A stretch of DNA of 64,000 nucleotides from Pectinatus cerevisiiphilus (GCF_004341685.1 NZ_SMAA01000007.1:62001-126000), one strand, 5' to 3'; numbered from the stretch's first letter, positions 54,626-63,726 are shown. Notes: generated from the sequence alone by a model not told the origin. Numbers and translations are program-made.

Positions 54626-54982
54626 CTAAACTTCAAAAGCTCCTTCTATATGATTCAATTTATATTGTCCGAAAAAATTATAATATATTTCTATAACATC
54701 AAACCGATAGGAAACATCGTACTGCTGGAGTGTAATATATAGATATGCTGTACGTATTATTTTTTTCTGTTTTCTGTAATCAACAGCTTGGGCAGCCGTT
54801 CCATAAAGTGAATTTTTTCTTGTTTTCACTTCAACAAAAACAATCAGGTCTTCATGTTTAGCTATAATATCTATCTCACCGCATTTTGCGGTATAATTCA
54901 TAGCCAATATCTGATAACCACAGTCTCTTAAATAATCCGCCGCAATATTTTCTCCCAAACGGCCTATATTTCTTTTCTTCAT
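54626..54982 (-). CDS. yraN: YraN-family endonuclease-like protein
   Basis: 118 residues of the UPF0102 family with a restriction-nuclease-like fold: LGENIAADYLRDCGYQILAMN, the GEIDIIA and FVEVKTRKN motif (D/ExK site) and RFDVIEIY. Cellular role unsettled. The ATG overlaps the stop of the FlhB-like gene (ATGA). Confidence 0.9.
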   Translation of the reverse strand: MKKRNIGRLGENIAADYLRDCGYQILAMNYTAKCGEIDIIAKHEDLIVFVEVKTRKNSLYGTAAQAVDYRKQKKIIRTAYLYITLQQYDVSYRFDVIEIYYNFFGQYKLNHIEGAFEV

Positions 54983-55284
54983 AATTTTATATCTGGCTTT
55001 TTACGCTTATCAAGCCGATATACATAAGCGAGTATTTCGGCGACGACAGCATAGAGCTCAGGAGGAATCTCCCTATCAAGTTCCAGTGCCATAAGCATAC
55101 TGACCAGTGTCTTATCCTGATACACAGGCACAGCACTCCGCTGCGCTGCCTGTAATATGCTCTCAGCAGTATAGCCTCTTCCCTTGGCAACTATTTTAGG
55201 TGCTTTACCCTCTTTTTCCCTATAGCGTAGAGCAACTGCCTTCTTATCGGGAACCGAGTTTTGTCCATTATTGTGGTCTTCCAT
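54979..55284 (-). CDS. FlhB/EscU cytoplasmic-domain-like protein (FlhX type)
   Basis: 101 residues matching only the cytoplasmic C-terminal domain of FlhB: AVALRYREKEGKAPKIVAKG, VPVYQDKTLVSMLMALELDR and IPPELYAVVAEILAYVYRLD. The NPTH autocleavage motif is absent, as expected for a protein equivalent to the cleaved C-terminal part. It follows a FliK-like protein, the natural partner of that domain in substrate switching of flagellar export. Confidence 0.88.
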   Translation of the reverse strand: MEDHNNGQNSVPDKKAVALRYREKEGKAPKIVAKGRGYTAESILQAAQRSAVPVYQDKTLVSMLMALELDREIPPELYAVVAEILAYVYRLDKRKKPDIKL

Positions 55285-55308
55285 GATCTCTTACTCCTGC
55301 TGCTTTAT

Positions 55309-57123
55309 TTAATCAATAGTGCCAATTTTTAGTTCAGTAAGGTTCAACTTTGTACTGTGTAGATAAGAACGTAATTTAGGTAAATAATCTTCAAAAGATA
55401 CAGCTGTGTCCTTTGAAGAAAAAGATAACCGAACATTTAGCTGTTGCTTATTATATAAGCGCAGAACAATTTCTACAGCCCCTACATTTTCAGTAAGACA
55501 GCAAACCCGGAACCAAGTTTCATACTGTTCTTCGCCAGTTTCTTGATTATGGTGTCCTTCATTATAAATATTTACATAAGCAGGATAACTTTTTTGCTCA
55601 TCTAAAAATACGGGAAGAATAAAATCAAGTGATTTTTGTGATAATGCCGCAGACGAATCAGTAGGAAATGAATTATTCATCATTTTAGTAAAACTACTGA
55701 CATTGTCACCAGCTTGCTTTAAAGAAGCAGCCTTATCATCAATTGTGCTAATATCGCTCAATTGTACAAATGCCCATAATTTAGCAAGATTAGGCATATT
55801 GTGTTTAGCTGCTGCCTGTAACACTATTCCGGGAATATTATTTTCTACTACCTGCATTACCTTTTGCAACTGTGCTGCATCCTTAGGTGATAACAACTGC
55901 TGGTTATCATTTACAAAATTCCTTAAAAGCAGCTTGTCTTGCGCACTCAGTTCCACATTCTGTAAAAGCAGTTGCCCTAAATCACGCAACGAACCAACTG
56001 ACTTTGCTGTGTTATTTATAAAATCTGGCAGTTGTGCTTCTAACATACTGCTACTCGCCATAGGCTCGCCTGTGCCAGTTCCCACTCCGGATGGTTGACC
56101 CTGCTGTACAATATTTGGGGCAGTTTTAGCAGCATTTGCAGGCAAAATTACTTCATTCCCAACCGCCTTTTTTTGTGCAGCAACAATATTAGTTGTTGAC
56201 TCTGTACTCTCTGGGACACTTCCCTTAGCGGTAACAGCAACAGATTTTTCTTCCGCACCAGCAGCTCCCTGCTGCGCCGCAGTATCAGCACCAGCGTTTG
56301 TATTTGGTTTTAAGGAAACAGTTTGTTCCCCACTTTTGTTTTCAACAGTAAGCGGCGGTGTCGAAACAGTGGTTTGCGAAGATGGTTCTGTACTGGCAGG
56401 CGTTGCTTGTCTGCCTATTACATTTTTATTATCGTACGCACGTGCTGTATCATCAGTAAAAAAAGTATTTAAAATATTTTTTAGTACCTGTATGTTATTA
56501 TTTTGGTTGCCCTGCATCCCGTTTGTAGTATCCACTTTAGCGGTTGCAAAAGCATCATTATTTGGTAAATATATATTTGCCAGCTTTTGGAGCGGTTCTG
56601 GAAGGTCAGCTACGGCTTTGTCATTGAGTAGATTAAAGGCTGTTTTTAGTAGATCAACTGTGCTTGGATACTGATTATCCTGTGTCAAAACTGACCGAAA
56701 ATTATTTAACAATGTTTTGACATTATCCGGCAAGCCTGTATAACTCCCATTCTCTGCCAATTCGCCAAGCTGCGACAGCATTTTCCCCAATGAAGCCAGT
56801 TGGTCAAAAGCATATCGTCTTGCCTGTAGTGTATCGCCAAGGCTTTGGGCCAACGTTTTGTCAACAGAAAAAGAGTCCTGTAAAATTTGTTGTACCAGTT
56901 TTTGTATCTCTGGAGACATATCCTCAATATTACCATTTTGGGTACTGGTAATTTCCGAAAGGATTCCTGCAAGATCACCAACCGCGTTTTTTATGGCAAC
57001 ATCAGTCTGCGGAAGAGCGCCAGACACATCTGTGGTCTGCGCAGAAACATTTCTTTTATCAATCGGACCGGTTGGCTGCTGACTGGCTGCATTAGCTGGA
57101 TTTATCCCTGGCTGTATAGGCAT
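55309..57123 (-). CDS. Large FliK/YlqG-like protein
   Basis: About 604 residues from the ATG at 57123 (GGAGG, seven bases upstream). The middle (about 220-360) is low-complexity, rich in Gln, Thr, Ala and Pro. The C-terminal 150 residues form a compact domain with LRLYNKQQLNVRLSFSSKDT and LRSYLHSTKLNLTELKIGTI, like the FliK hook-length control C-terminal domain that contacts FlhB. It precedes the FlhB-like gene by about 25 bases, the order of Bacillus ylqG-ylqH. Role in flagellar export is an inference. Confidence 0.7.
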   Translation of the reverse strand: MPIQPGINPANAASQQPTGPIDKRNVSAQTTDVSGALPQTDVAIKNAVGDLAGILSEITSTQNGNIEDMSPEIQKLVQQILQDSFSVDKTLAQSLGDTLQARRYAFDQLASLGKMLSQLGELAENGSYTGLPDNVKTLLNNFRSVLTQDNQYPSTVDLLKTAFNLLNDKAVADLPEPLQKLANIYLPNNDAFATAKVDTTNGMQGNQNNNIQVLKNILNTFFTDDTARAYDNKNVIGRQATPASTEPSSQTTVSTPPLTVENKSGEQTVSLKPNTNAGADTAAQQGAAGAEEKSVAVTAKGSVPESTESTTNIVAAQKKAVGNEVILPANAAKTAPNIVQQGQPSGVGTGTGEPMASSSMLEAQLPDFINNTAKSVGSLRDLGQLLLQNVELSAQDKLLLRNFVNDNQQLLSPKDAAQLQKVMQVVENNIPGIVLQAAAKHNMPNLAKLWAFVQLSDISTIDDKAASLKQAGDNVSSFTKMMNNSFPTDSSAALSQKSLDFILPVFLDEQKSYPAYVNIYNEGHHNQETGEEQYETWFRVCCLTENVGAVEIVLRLYNKQQLNVRLSFSSKDTAVSFEDYLPKLRSYLHSTKLNLTELKIGTID

Positions 57124-57141
57124 AGACACTCCTCCATCAGA

Positions 57142-57909
57142 TTAACTTATCATCGATTTTACTGGTTCAAAAGAACGCCGGTGCAACGGGCATGGTCCAT
57201 ATTTGCGCAATGCTTCAATATGCTTTTTAGTACCATATCCTTTATGGCTGGAAAAATCATACTCAGGATATTGCTTAGCATATTCATCCATCAGATGATC
57301 CCTCTCTACTTTTGCCACTATAGATGCCGCAGCTATAGAAGCACTCTTCGCATCCCCTTTTATAATTGACAGATGGGGAATATCAAGCGCATTGAGCGGC
57401 ATTGCATCTATCAATACTTGCTGCGGTTTCACATCTAGTTTATAAATAGCTTCATACATGGCATTCATTGAAGCTTGGTAGATATTTATGCGGTCAATTG
57501 TCTTCTCATCTATTATTGCTCTGCTTACGGAAATTGCTTTTGCTAAAATCTGCCCGTAAATCTTTTCACGGGCAGATGCGGACAATTTTTTAGAATCATT
57601 CAGGCGCGGGATATAACAGCCAATCGGTAAAATGACAGCTGCAGCGACAACGGGACCCGCTAAGGGACCACGGCCAGCTTCATCTGTACCAGCTATATAT
57701 TTAAAACCCTTTTGCTCAAATGCATATTCATATTTGTATAACTCATGCAACCGTTCCTTTTCCTTTAATTCCTTATCGTAGCGAACAAGGAGATGGTGAA
57801 CAGCTTTACGTTCATCATGCTGCAACAGTTCCATAAAATCTGTGTCTGCTCCAGAATGAAAAAGTTTATCAGCAATTTCTTTTACTGATAATTTTATTTT
57901 ATTATCCAT
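57142..57909 (-). CDS. rnhB: Ribonuclease HII
   Basis: Removes RNA from RNA-DNA hybrids, including single ribonucleotides. About 255 residues from the ATG at 57909 (AGGTGA site; a GTG upstream overlaps it). An N-terminal helical extension of about 70 residues precedes the catalytic domain. Active-site segments YIAGTDEAGRGPLAGPVVAA, ILPIGC, LNDSKKLSAS and VLIDAMPLN are clear, and the C-terminal HKGYGTKKHIEALRKYGPC matches the substrate-binding loop. Confidence 0.96.
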   Translation of the reverse strand: MDNKIKLSVKEIADKLFHSGADTDFMELLQHDERKAVHHLLVRYDKELKEKERLHELYKYEYAFEQKGFKYIAGTDEAGRGPLAGPVVAAAVILPIGCYIPRLNDSKKLSASAREKIYGQILAKAISVSRAIIDEKTIDRINIYQASMNAMYEAIYKLDVKPQQVLIDAMPLNALDIPHLSIIKGDAKSASIAAASIVAKVERDHLMDEYAKQYPEYDFSSHKGYGTKKHIEALRKYGPCPLHRRSFEPVKSMIS

Positions 57910-57923
57910 AATTTTCACCTATA

Positions 57924-57965
57924 AAAAATACACCTTATTACCAATTCGGTATAAGATGTATTTTT
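57924..57965 (-). terminator. Terminator between rbgA and rnhB
   Basis: AAAAATACA-CTTAT arms with an inner ACC/GGT stem and a T-run on the minus strand. It ends about 15 bases before the rnhB start, so rnhB and the genes after it depend on read-through or on a promoter inside this short stretch. Confidence 0.75.
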
Positions 57966-57989
57966 CCTTTGTTATGTTTATATTTTTTA

Positions 57990-58862
57990 TTATACTGATG
58001 GAGCTTCGAGAGAAATTTTTCCCAACCGCCCGTTGCGGAAATCCGTAAAGATAACAGTTATAATTTTTTCCTCATCTACTCTTCCACCCTTGATTATGCA
58101 GCCGCGTTTTCTTCCTATCAATTCAAACAATTCGGTTGTATCTTCCGGCAATGCATCAATTTTATAACGTTCTTCCAAAAGTTTTGGATAATGTTCTTTC
58201 AAATAGTCCAACAACAACAATGACACTTTTTCCTTATCATAGGTATCATCATTGACAGCTCCCGTAAATGCAAGGTTAAGCCCTACTATAGGATCATCAA
58301 ATTTAGGCCACAATAAACCAGGCATATCCAGCAAATCTATATTTTTACCTATACGTATCCATTGCTTAGCCCGCGTTACCCCCGGGCGATTTTCTGTTTT
58401 AGTGGCAGCAGAACCAGCCAAACGGTTTATAAGGGAAGATTTGCCAACATTAGGAATTCCGGCGATCATTGCTCTGGCATTACGCGGTCTAGCTCCCTGT
58501 GCTGCAAATTTTGACGTTTGCCGCTGCGTCAAAGTGTTGATCATATTTATTAATTCTTTGATATTTTTTCCCTGTACAGAATTAACGGCTAAGGCTGACT
58601 TCCCCATACGTTTATAAAATTCCACCCATTCACGTGTTATCCCAGGGTCTGCTAGATCAGCCTTATTCAAAACAATAGCATGTGTCTTGCTGCCTATCAA
58701 CCCTTTTAACATAGGATTGGAACTTGAAAGAGGAATTCTCGCATCCAAAAGTTCAACTACAATATCGACTAGCTTTAAATTTTCTTCAATAAGGCGGCGG
58801 GCTTTTGCCATATGTCCGGGGAACCACTGAACTAATGGCACATCATGGTTTCGTTTTTCCAT
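57990..58862 (-). CDS. rbgA: Ribosome biogenesis GTPase RbgA (YlqF)
   Basis: 290 residues, circularly permuted GTPase needed for late 50S assembly. WFPGHMAKARR at the N-terminus, then G4 VLNKADLAD, G1 GIPNVGKSSLINRL (about residue 130), G2 in the RPGVT loop and G3 DMPGLLWPKF in permuted order. GGAGG is well placed before the ATG. Confidence 0.95.
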   Translation of the reverse strand: MEKRNHDVPLVQWFPGHMAKARRLIEENLKLVDIVVELLDARIPLSSSNPMLKGLIGSKTHAIVLNKADLADPGITREWVEFYKRMGKSALAVNSVQGKNIKELINMINTLTQRQTSKFAAQGARPRNARAMIAGIPNVGKSSLINRLAGSAATKTENRPGVTRAKQWIRIGKNIDLLDMPGLLWPKFDDPIVGLNLAFTGAVNDDTYDKEKVSLLLLDYLKEHYPKLLEERYKIDALPEDTTELFELIGRKRGCIIKGGRVDEEKIITVIFTDFRNGRLGKISLEAPSV

Positions 58863-58935
58863 TTAGACCTCCAATAAATAAATCATTAGCTGTAAAGCTT
58901 TACCAAATATATCAACCTCGCAGCGGATAAAAAAA

Positions 58936-58955
58936 CGCCGGTTCTTTTACCGGCG
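58936..58955 (-). terminator. Terminator of lepB
   Basis: GC-rich CGCCGGT / ACCGGCG stem with seven T downstream on the minus strand, 20 bases past the lepB stop. Confidence 0.88.
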
Positions 58956-58975
58956 CCGGAACAAATTTATTAAAA

Positions 58976-59518
58976 TCATTTATCCTGAACATTCATAGCC
59001 AATGTATGTAATTCACTCAATGGCCAAAATACCAGAACAGCCTTTCCTTTTATCAAATTGAACGGCACAAAACCAACATCTGGAAAACGACTGTCTTCAG
59101 AATTGTTACGATTATCGCCCATCACAAAAATATGTCCGTCAGGAATAGTGGTAAGCGGATAGTCGCCCCTTGTTTGGCTAAGGATAAAAGGTTCATTTTG
59201 TAATTCATTATTGACAAAAACATGTCCATCTTTGATCTCGATAGTATCACCTGGAACGGCAATTACTCTTTTAATAAAATCACGGCTGGTATCACGTGGA
59301 TACTGGAATACCAATATTTCTCCCCGCTTTGGTTCACGCAGACGATAAATAAATTTATTCACTACTAGGCGTTCATGGTTCATCAACGTTGGCTGCATAG
59401 ACGGACCGTCAACGAGATACAATTCAACAATAAAATGGCGTATAATTAAAGCCAAGACCACTGCGATAGCTATTGATACGATCCAATCCTTTATTTCTGC
59501 GCCTAACGATTTATTCAT
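58976..59518 (-). CDS. lepB: Signal peptidase I
   Basis: 180 residues. One N-terminal membrane helix (about 11-31), catalytic Ser in VDGPSMQPTLMNHERLVVNK and catalytic Lys in RDFIKRVIAVPGDTIE, then GHIFVMGDNRNNSEDSR. Cleaves signal peptides of exported proteins on the outer face of the membrane. Lies downstream of rplS, an order common in this phylum. Confidence 0.95.
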   Translation of the reverse strand: MNKSLGAEIKDWIVSIAIAVVLALIIRHFIVELYLVDGPSMQPTLMNHERLVVNKFIYRLREPKRGEILVFQYPRDTSRDFIKRVIAVPGDTIEIKDGHVFVNNELQNEPFILSQTRGDYPLTTIPDGHIFVMGDNRNNSEDSRFPDVGFVPFNLIKGKAVLVFWPLSELHTLAMNVQDK

Positions 59519-59632
59519 ATTTAGCCTCCAATGGATAAATTTTTCGATAAATATTACAGTTTTATAGGAAATGTATATTCCTCAACATAAAAATTATTTT
59601 CGCGCTCACTTACTAAACAAATAAAACAAAAA

Positions 59633-59655
59633 GGACTGCTGTAAAGCCGCAGTCC
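59633..59655 (-). terminator. Terminator of rplS
   Basis: GGACTGC / GCAGTCC stem with TTTTTGTTTT downstream on the minus strand, 15 bases past the rplS stop. Confidence 0.88.
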
Positions 59656-59670
59656 CCGATAATAAAACTA

Positions 59671-60012
59671 TCAACGTCTTTCTTTAATGCGGGCAGCTTT
59701 ACCTGTAAGATTACGTAAATAGTAAAGTTTTGCTCTGCGCACAACGCCTTTGCGTATAACATCGATTTTTTCTAAACGCGGAGAATGCACGGGGAAAGTA
59801 CGTTCTACCCCAATACCATAAGAAACACGTCTTACAGTGAACATTTCACGTACACCGCTGCCTTGACGGGCAATTACCACGCCTTCAAACATCTGAATAC
59901 GTTCATGGGTGCCTTCAACTACTTTTACATGTACACGTACGGTATCTCCAGGCTGAAATTGGGGAATATCCTTTTTCAGCTGTTCTTGTTCTAAAACTTG
60001 GATAATATTCAT
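59671..60012 (-). CDS. rplS: 50S ribosomal protein L19
   Basis: 113 residues, normal length. [60 protein letters not shown] and [16 protein letters not shown] cover the whole family pattern. The 5' region (60030-60080) can fold CAGTCG/CGGCTG and might be an autoregulatory L19 leader. Confidence 0.98.
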   Translation of the reverse strand: MNIIQVLEQEQLKKDIPQFQPGDTVRVHVKVVEGTHERIQMFEGVVIARQGSGVREMFTVRRVSYGIGVERTFPVHSPRLEKIDVIRKGVVRRAKLYYLRNLTGKAARIKERR

Positions 60013-60093
60013 TATTTTTCCTCCTTAATATCAGCCGTTCGTGGCAATGAAGACCAGAGGACCGACTGCAATACTTTCTAAGTTTAGCATAAT

Positions 60094-60843
60094 TTAAATT
60101 AGGGTGCAATCATTTTTTATTTTTTTGAGCAAAGCTAATTCATCTTCGCTCAAAGGATAGTTCTCAAGCAGATCGGGACGTTTCAACAGCGTCAGTTCAA
60201 GAGCCTTACGCTTACGCCAAAGCCGTATCTTAGCATGGTCACCTGAAAATAAAACATCTGGGACTTGCATTTTTTTATATTCCCGCGGCCTTGTATATTG
60301 TGGATGTTCCAAAATTCCATTATAAAAAGAATCGGTAACCGCCGACTCCTCAGAACCGAGAACTTCAGGCAACATACGGGAAACCGCATCGACAACTACC
60401 ATGCAAGCAAGTTCTCCACCGGTCAAAACATAATCACCAATGGAAATAGCTTCATCTGCTAAATTCTCCGTTATACGATTATCAAAGCCTTCATAATGGC
60501 CGCAAATGAATAGCAGTGAATCATATTGCGCCAATTGCCTAGCCTTCTGCTGTGAAAAAGGCTGGCCACTAGGACACATCAGCAGTATCCGTGACTTACT
60601 TTCCGGTGCCAGCGTTTTTTTTATGTTTGCTACTGCACGAAAAAAAGGTTCAGGTTTTAAAACCATCCCAGCTCCACCGCCAAAAGGAACATCATCAACC
60701 TGATGATGTTTATCATAAGTAAAATCGCGCGGATTAGTAAAAGCTATATCAAGGATATGCTTATCAGCAGCTCTGCCAATAATACTGTTGTTAAAAGGCC
60801 CATTAAACATTTCGGGGAATAATGTGACTATATCTATTTTCAT
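60094..60843 (-). CDS. trmD: tRNA (guanine-N1)-methyltransferase TrmD
   Basis: Methylates G37 of tRNA. About 249 residues from the ATG at 60843 (MKIDIVTLFPEMF, the usual start; an ATG 12 bases upstream overlaps rimM). Knot-fold segments DDVPFGGGAGMVLKPEP, LLFICGHYEGFDNRI, ISIGDYVLTGGELA and VLFSGDHAKIRLWRKRKALE are present. It follows rimM by one base. Confidence 0.96.
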   Translation of the reverse strand: MKIDIVTLFPEMFNGPFNNSIIGRAADKHILDIAFTNPRDFTYDKHHQVDDVPFGGGAGMVLKPEPFFRAVANIKKTLAPESKSRILLMCPSGQPFSQQKARQLAQYDSLLFICGHYEGFDNRITENLADEAISIGDYVLTGGELACMVVVDAVSRMLPEVLGSEESAVTDSFYNGILEHPQYTRPREYKKMQVPDVLFSGDHAKIRLWRKRKALELTLLKRPDLLENYPLSEDELALLKKIKNDCTLI

Positions 60844-60844
60844 T

Positions 60845-61372
60845 CTATTGCTCATCTGTCCATATGACGTCCATCCGCTTGTTTTTTATATCGATTTTGG
60901 TAACTACCTTTTTTAAGGCTGGCAGTAAAATCGTTCCGCCATCTTCTGGTTTTTCAACAACGTAGACATCATTACTGCCTGTCTTTAATACATTGGTCAC
61001 TGTTCCCAGCTTTGTATTTTTTTCATCATAAACAGCAAGCCCGATTATATCAAATGTATAATATTCACCCGCCGAAAGAGGTGCTGCTTCTGCACGTGGT
61101 ACCTGCAAAAACTTTCCTGTTAAGGCAGCTGATTTTTCACGACTGTCAAAATTTTGTATATGCATAATGAGCACACCATTATGGTTCTGAACAAACTCTA
61201 TTTTTACAGGCAGCTCATCTATATACGCAGTAGTGAGTTTCGCAAACCTGTCGGGAAAATCCGTAAGCGGATAAACACGTATATCTCCCTTGATGCCATG
61301 TGGTTTACCTATTTTGCCGATGATTATGAAATTTTTATCAGTCACGCATTTCGATAATTTTTCCATCTTCAA
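60845..61372 (-). CDS. rimM: Ribosome maturation factor RimM
   Basis: 175 residues or slightly fewer. IIIGKIGKPHGIKGDIRVYP opens the first beta-barrel, and the PRC-barrel follows with YYTFDIIGLAVYDEKNTKLG and ILLPALKKVVTKID. Helps 30S head assembly. Starts at a TTG (61372) with GGAG seven bases upstream, inside the end of ylqD; a GTG at 61345 is the alternative. Confidence 0.93.
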   Translation of the reverse strand: MKMEKLSKCVTDKNFIIIGKIGKPHGIKGDIRVYPLTDFPDRFAKLTTAYIDELPVKIEFVQNHNGVLIMHIQNFDSREKSAALTGKFLQVPRAEAAPLSAGEYYTFDIIGLAVYDEKNTKLGTVTNVLKTGSNDVYVVEKPEDGGTILLPALKKVVTKIDIKNKRMDVIWTDEQ

Positions 61373-61745
61373 CCAAAAGCTCCGTATTCATTATTTCCGG
61401 CATGGTATCACCTATTTTTATTTCTACCAAACGTTGTAATGTGCCTTGCACAATTTCCGCGCCGATTTCTAATTCTTCAGTATCAGTGATTTTATTTTTA
61501 AGGTTTTCTTTAAAAGATAATCTTTTTTGTTTTTCTTCTTCCATACGTTGTAAAAGCATGGAAACACGCTGAACATCACCTGTGTTTTGTTCAGTCAAAA
61601 CTTTTTTCATATCTTTTTCTATACGAGAAATTTCAGCATCAATCTTCTCTATCTGCCGATTAAGACTATGCATCATGTCCGTTTTAAATTTTTCAGTAAC
61701 CTTTGCTTTCACCGTTATAGGGCATTGCAGAGTTATCGATTCCAT
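61338..61745 (-). CDS. ylqD: YlqD-family protein
   Basis: 135 residues from the ATG at 61745 (AGGAGG, eight bases). ITLQCPITVKAKVTEKFK opening, a long charged coiled coil (about residues 20-85, NRQIEKIDAEISRIEKDMKK) and a small C-terminal domain. Function unknown; found between khpA and rimM in many Firmicutes. It overlaps rimM. Confidence 0.85.
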   Translation of the reverse strand: MESITLQCPITVKAKVTEKFKTDMMHSLNRQIEKIDAEISRIEKDMKKVLTEQNTGDVQRVSMLLQRMEEEKQKRLSFKENLKNKITDTEELEIGAEIVQGTLQRLVEIKIGDTMPEIMNTELLVEDGKIIEMRD

Positions 61746-61780
61746 TTTAGAAACCTCCTGATTTTTATTAATATATGACA

Positions 61781-61818
61781 ACAGCGGCAAGACTTTTTAC
61801 AAAGTTTTTTGCCGCTGT
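61781..61818 (-). other. Hairpin between khpA and ylqD
   Basis: ACAGCGGCAA / TTGCCGCTGT arms with an inner ACTTT/AAAGT stem, four bases past the khpA stop. It has no U-tract directly after the stem, so it is more likely a processing or attenuation structure than a full terminator. Confidence 0.5.
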
Positions 61819-61821
61819 GTG

Positions 61822-62049
61822 TTAGATGATTTCAACTATGACTTTTTTATATTCACGAGCTGCCGCGGCTTTTACGACAGTCCGCATTGCCTTAGCAATA
61901 CGGCCTTGTTTGCCAATCACTTTTCCCATATCATCGTCAGCAACGGAAAGTTCATAAATAACAGTTTTCCCGTCATCTTTTTCATTAACGATTACCATGT
62001 CTGGATTGTCTACTAAAGACTTTGCTATAAGCTCAATAAGCTGTTTCAT
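61822..62049 (-). CDS. khpA: KH-domain RNA-binding protein KhpA (YlqC)
   Basis: 75 residues, a single KH domain. IAKSLVDNPDMVIVNEK, then the RNA-binding GxxG loop in DDMGKVIGKQGRIAKAMRTV. In other Firmicutes it pairs with KhpB and affects cell elongation and RNA metabolism. Lies 15 bases after rpsP. Confidence 0.94.
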   Translation of the reverse strand: MKQLIELIAKSLVDNPDMVIVNEKDDGKTVIYELSVADDDMGKVIGKQGRIAKAMRTVVKAAAAREYKKVIVEII

Positions 62050-62064
62050 ATCATAGCCTCTTTC

Positions 62065-62340
62065 TTACTTGTTCGCTTTTTTAAATTCAGCGAATTTAGC
62101 TATTATACCTTTTTTGGCTAATAATGTCTTTACAGTATCGGTCGGTTGTGCACCTTTACTCATCCAATTGATGACTTTTTCTTCATCTATATTTACAACA
62201 GCCGGTTCTTTTGTTACATCATAGCTGCCTACAATTTCGATAAAACGTCCATCGCGCGGAGCGCGGGAATCAGCTACAACGATACGGTAAAACGGATTTT
62301 TTTTAGCACCCATTCTGTTTAAACGAATTTTTACTGCCAT
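62065..62340 (-). CDS. rpsP: 30S ribosomal protein S16
   Basis: 91 residues. [39 protein letters not shown] is the classic S16 start, and [17 protein letters not shown] the C-terminal part. It lies 15 bases after ffh in the conserved SRP/ribosome operon. Confidence 0.98.
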   Translation of the reverse strand: MAVKIRLNRMGAKKNPFYRIVVADSRAPRDGRFIEIVGSYDVTKEPAVVNIDEEKVINWMSKGAQPTDTVKTLLAKKGIIAKFAEFKKANK

Positions 62341-62355
62341 TTGAGATTCACCTCC

Positions 62356-63726
62356 TTAAAATGGAAACTTCATATTCTGCATGCCTTTAGGAAACCCCTT
62401 CAGTCCCTTTTTCCCTTTGGCTCCGGTCATTTTCTTCATCATTTTTTTCATTTCAGCAAACTGCTTCAAAAGCTTATTAATATCCTGCACCCTGGTTCCA
62501 CTGCCTGCTGCTATACGCTTACGGCGGCTGCCATTTATGATATTAGTATTACTTCTTTCCGCAGGAGTCATCGCTTTTATAATTGCCTCAATATGGGCAA
62601 GTTCCTTATTATTTTTTAAATCCATATCAACATCGCCGAGCTTCTTTTTGAGTCCGCCCATTCCCGGCAGCATACCCAAAATTTTATCAAGAGAACCCAG
62701 TTTTTTTACTTGTTGCATCTGATTTAAAAAATCATCCAGAGTAAATTGATTCTTGCGTAATGCCTTTTCCATCTTTTTGGCTTCATCGGCATCAAAGGTT
62801 TCCTGCGCTTTTTCGATAAGAGAAAGAACATCGCCCATGTCGAGAATACGGGAAGCCATACGGTCAGGATAAAAAGGTTCCAACGCGTCAAGTTTTTCGC
62901 CTGTCCCAACGAATTTTATAGGACAACCGGTGACCGCTTTAACAGAAAGTGCTGCGCCGCCTCTGGCATCTCCATCCATCTTTGTCAAAACCACACCGTC
63001 AAGGCCAAGGTCAGCATTAAAGCTTTCCGCAACGTTGACTGCATCCTGCCCCGTCATCGCATCCACTACCAACAGAATTTCATGCGGATGGACATTATCC
63101 TTGATAAACTTCAATTCCTGCATAAGCTCTTCATTTATATGCAGGCGCCCAGCAGTATCGATAATGACAACATCATTAGCATGTGAATGTGCATGTTCCA
63201 GAGATTTTTCTGCGATCGTAACTGGATTAGATCCTTCCGCCATGGAAAAAACAGGAATATCCAGTTGTTTACCGATAACCTGCAATTGCTTTACGGCAGC
63301 AGGACGATAGACATCAGCTGCAACAAATAAAGGATGCTTACCCTGTTTTTTAAGCATGGTGCCAAGCTTGCCAACCGAAGTGGTCTTTCCTGCGCCTTGC
63401 AGGCCGACCATCATTATTATAGTAGGCGGGTTCGCCGCAATATTTATACGGCTGACAGTTCCACCCATTAATTCAGTAAGCTCTTCATTAACTATCTTTA
63501 TTACAGCCTGGGCTGGTGTAAGACTTTCTAGTATATTCGCGCCGATAGCACGTTCTTTTATCTTTGCTACAAAACTTTTTACTACTTTGAAATTAACATC
63601 AGCCTCAAGCAATGCCATCCGAATATCACGCATCGCCGCATTGACATCTTCTGCCGAAAGCCGTCCATGCCCACGCAGCTTTTTAAAAGTATTCTGCAAT
63701 TTCTCAGCCAGAGACTCAAAAATCAA
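62356..63726 (-). CDS. ffh: Signal recognition particle protein Ffh
   Basis: SRP54 GTPase, 456 residues. N domain, then G domain with G1 GLQGAGKTTSVGKL, DVYRPAAVKQL, DTAGRLHINEELM, TKMDGDARGGAALS, and a Met-rich M domain (about 300-456) ending in LKGFPKGMQNMKFPF that binds SRP RNA and signal peptides. TTG start at 63726 with GGAGGAG upstream. It follows ylxM by about 20 bases. Confidence 0.97.
   Translation of the reverse strand: MIFESLAEKLQNTFKKLRGHGRLSAEDVNAAMRDIRMALLEADVNFKVVKSFVAKIKERAIGANILESLTPAQAVIKIVNEELTELMGGTVSRINIAANPPTIIMMVGLQGAGKTTSVGKLGTMLKKQGKHPLFVAADVYRPAAVKQLQVIGKQLDIPVFSMAEGSNPVTIAEKSLEHAHSHANDVVIIDTAGRLHINEELMQELKFIKDNVHPHEILLVVDAMTGQDAVNVAESFNADLGLDGVVLTKMDGDARGGAALSVKAVTGCPIKFVGTGEKLDALEPFYPDRMASRILDMGDVLSLIEKAQETFDADEAKKMEKALRKNQFTLDDFLNQMQQVKKLGSLDKILGMLPGMGGLKKKLGDVDMDLKNNKELAHIEAIIKAMTPAERSNTNIINGSRRKRIAAGSGTRVQDINKLLKQFAEMKKMMKKMTGAKGKKGLKGFPKGMQNMKFPF

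Noticed and set aside
55703-56674. Plus-strand open frames opposite the FliK-like gene
   Set aside because: Low-complexity complement of the Gln/Thr/Ala-rich region; no start signals.
60265-60462. Short frames in and opposite trmD
   Set aside because: Fully inside trmD, which is intact by motifs.
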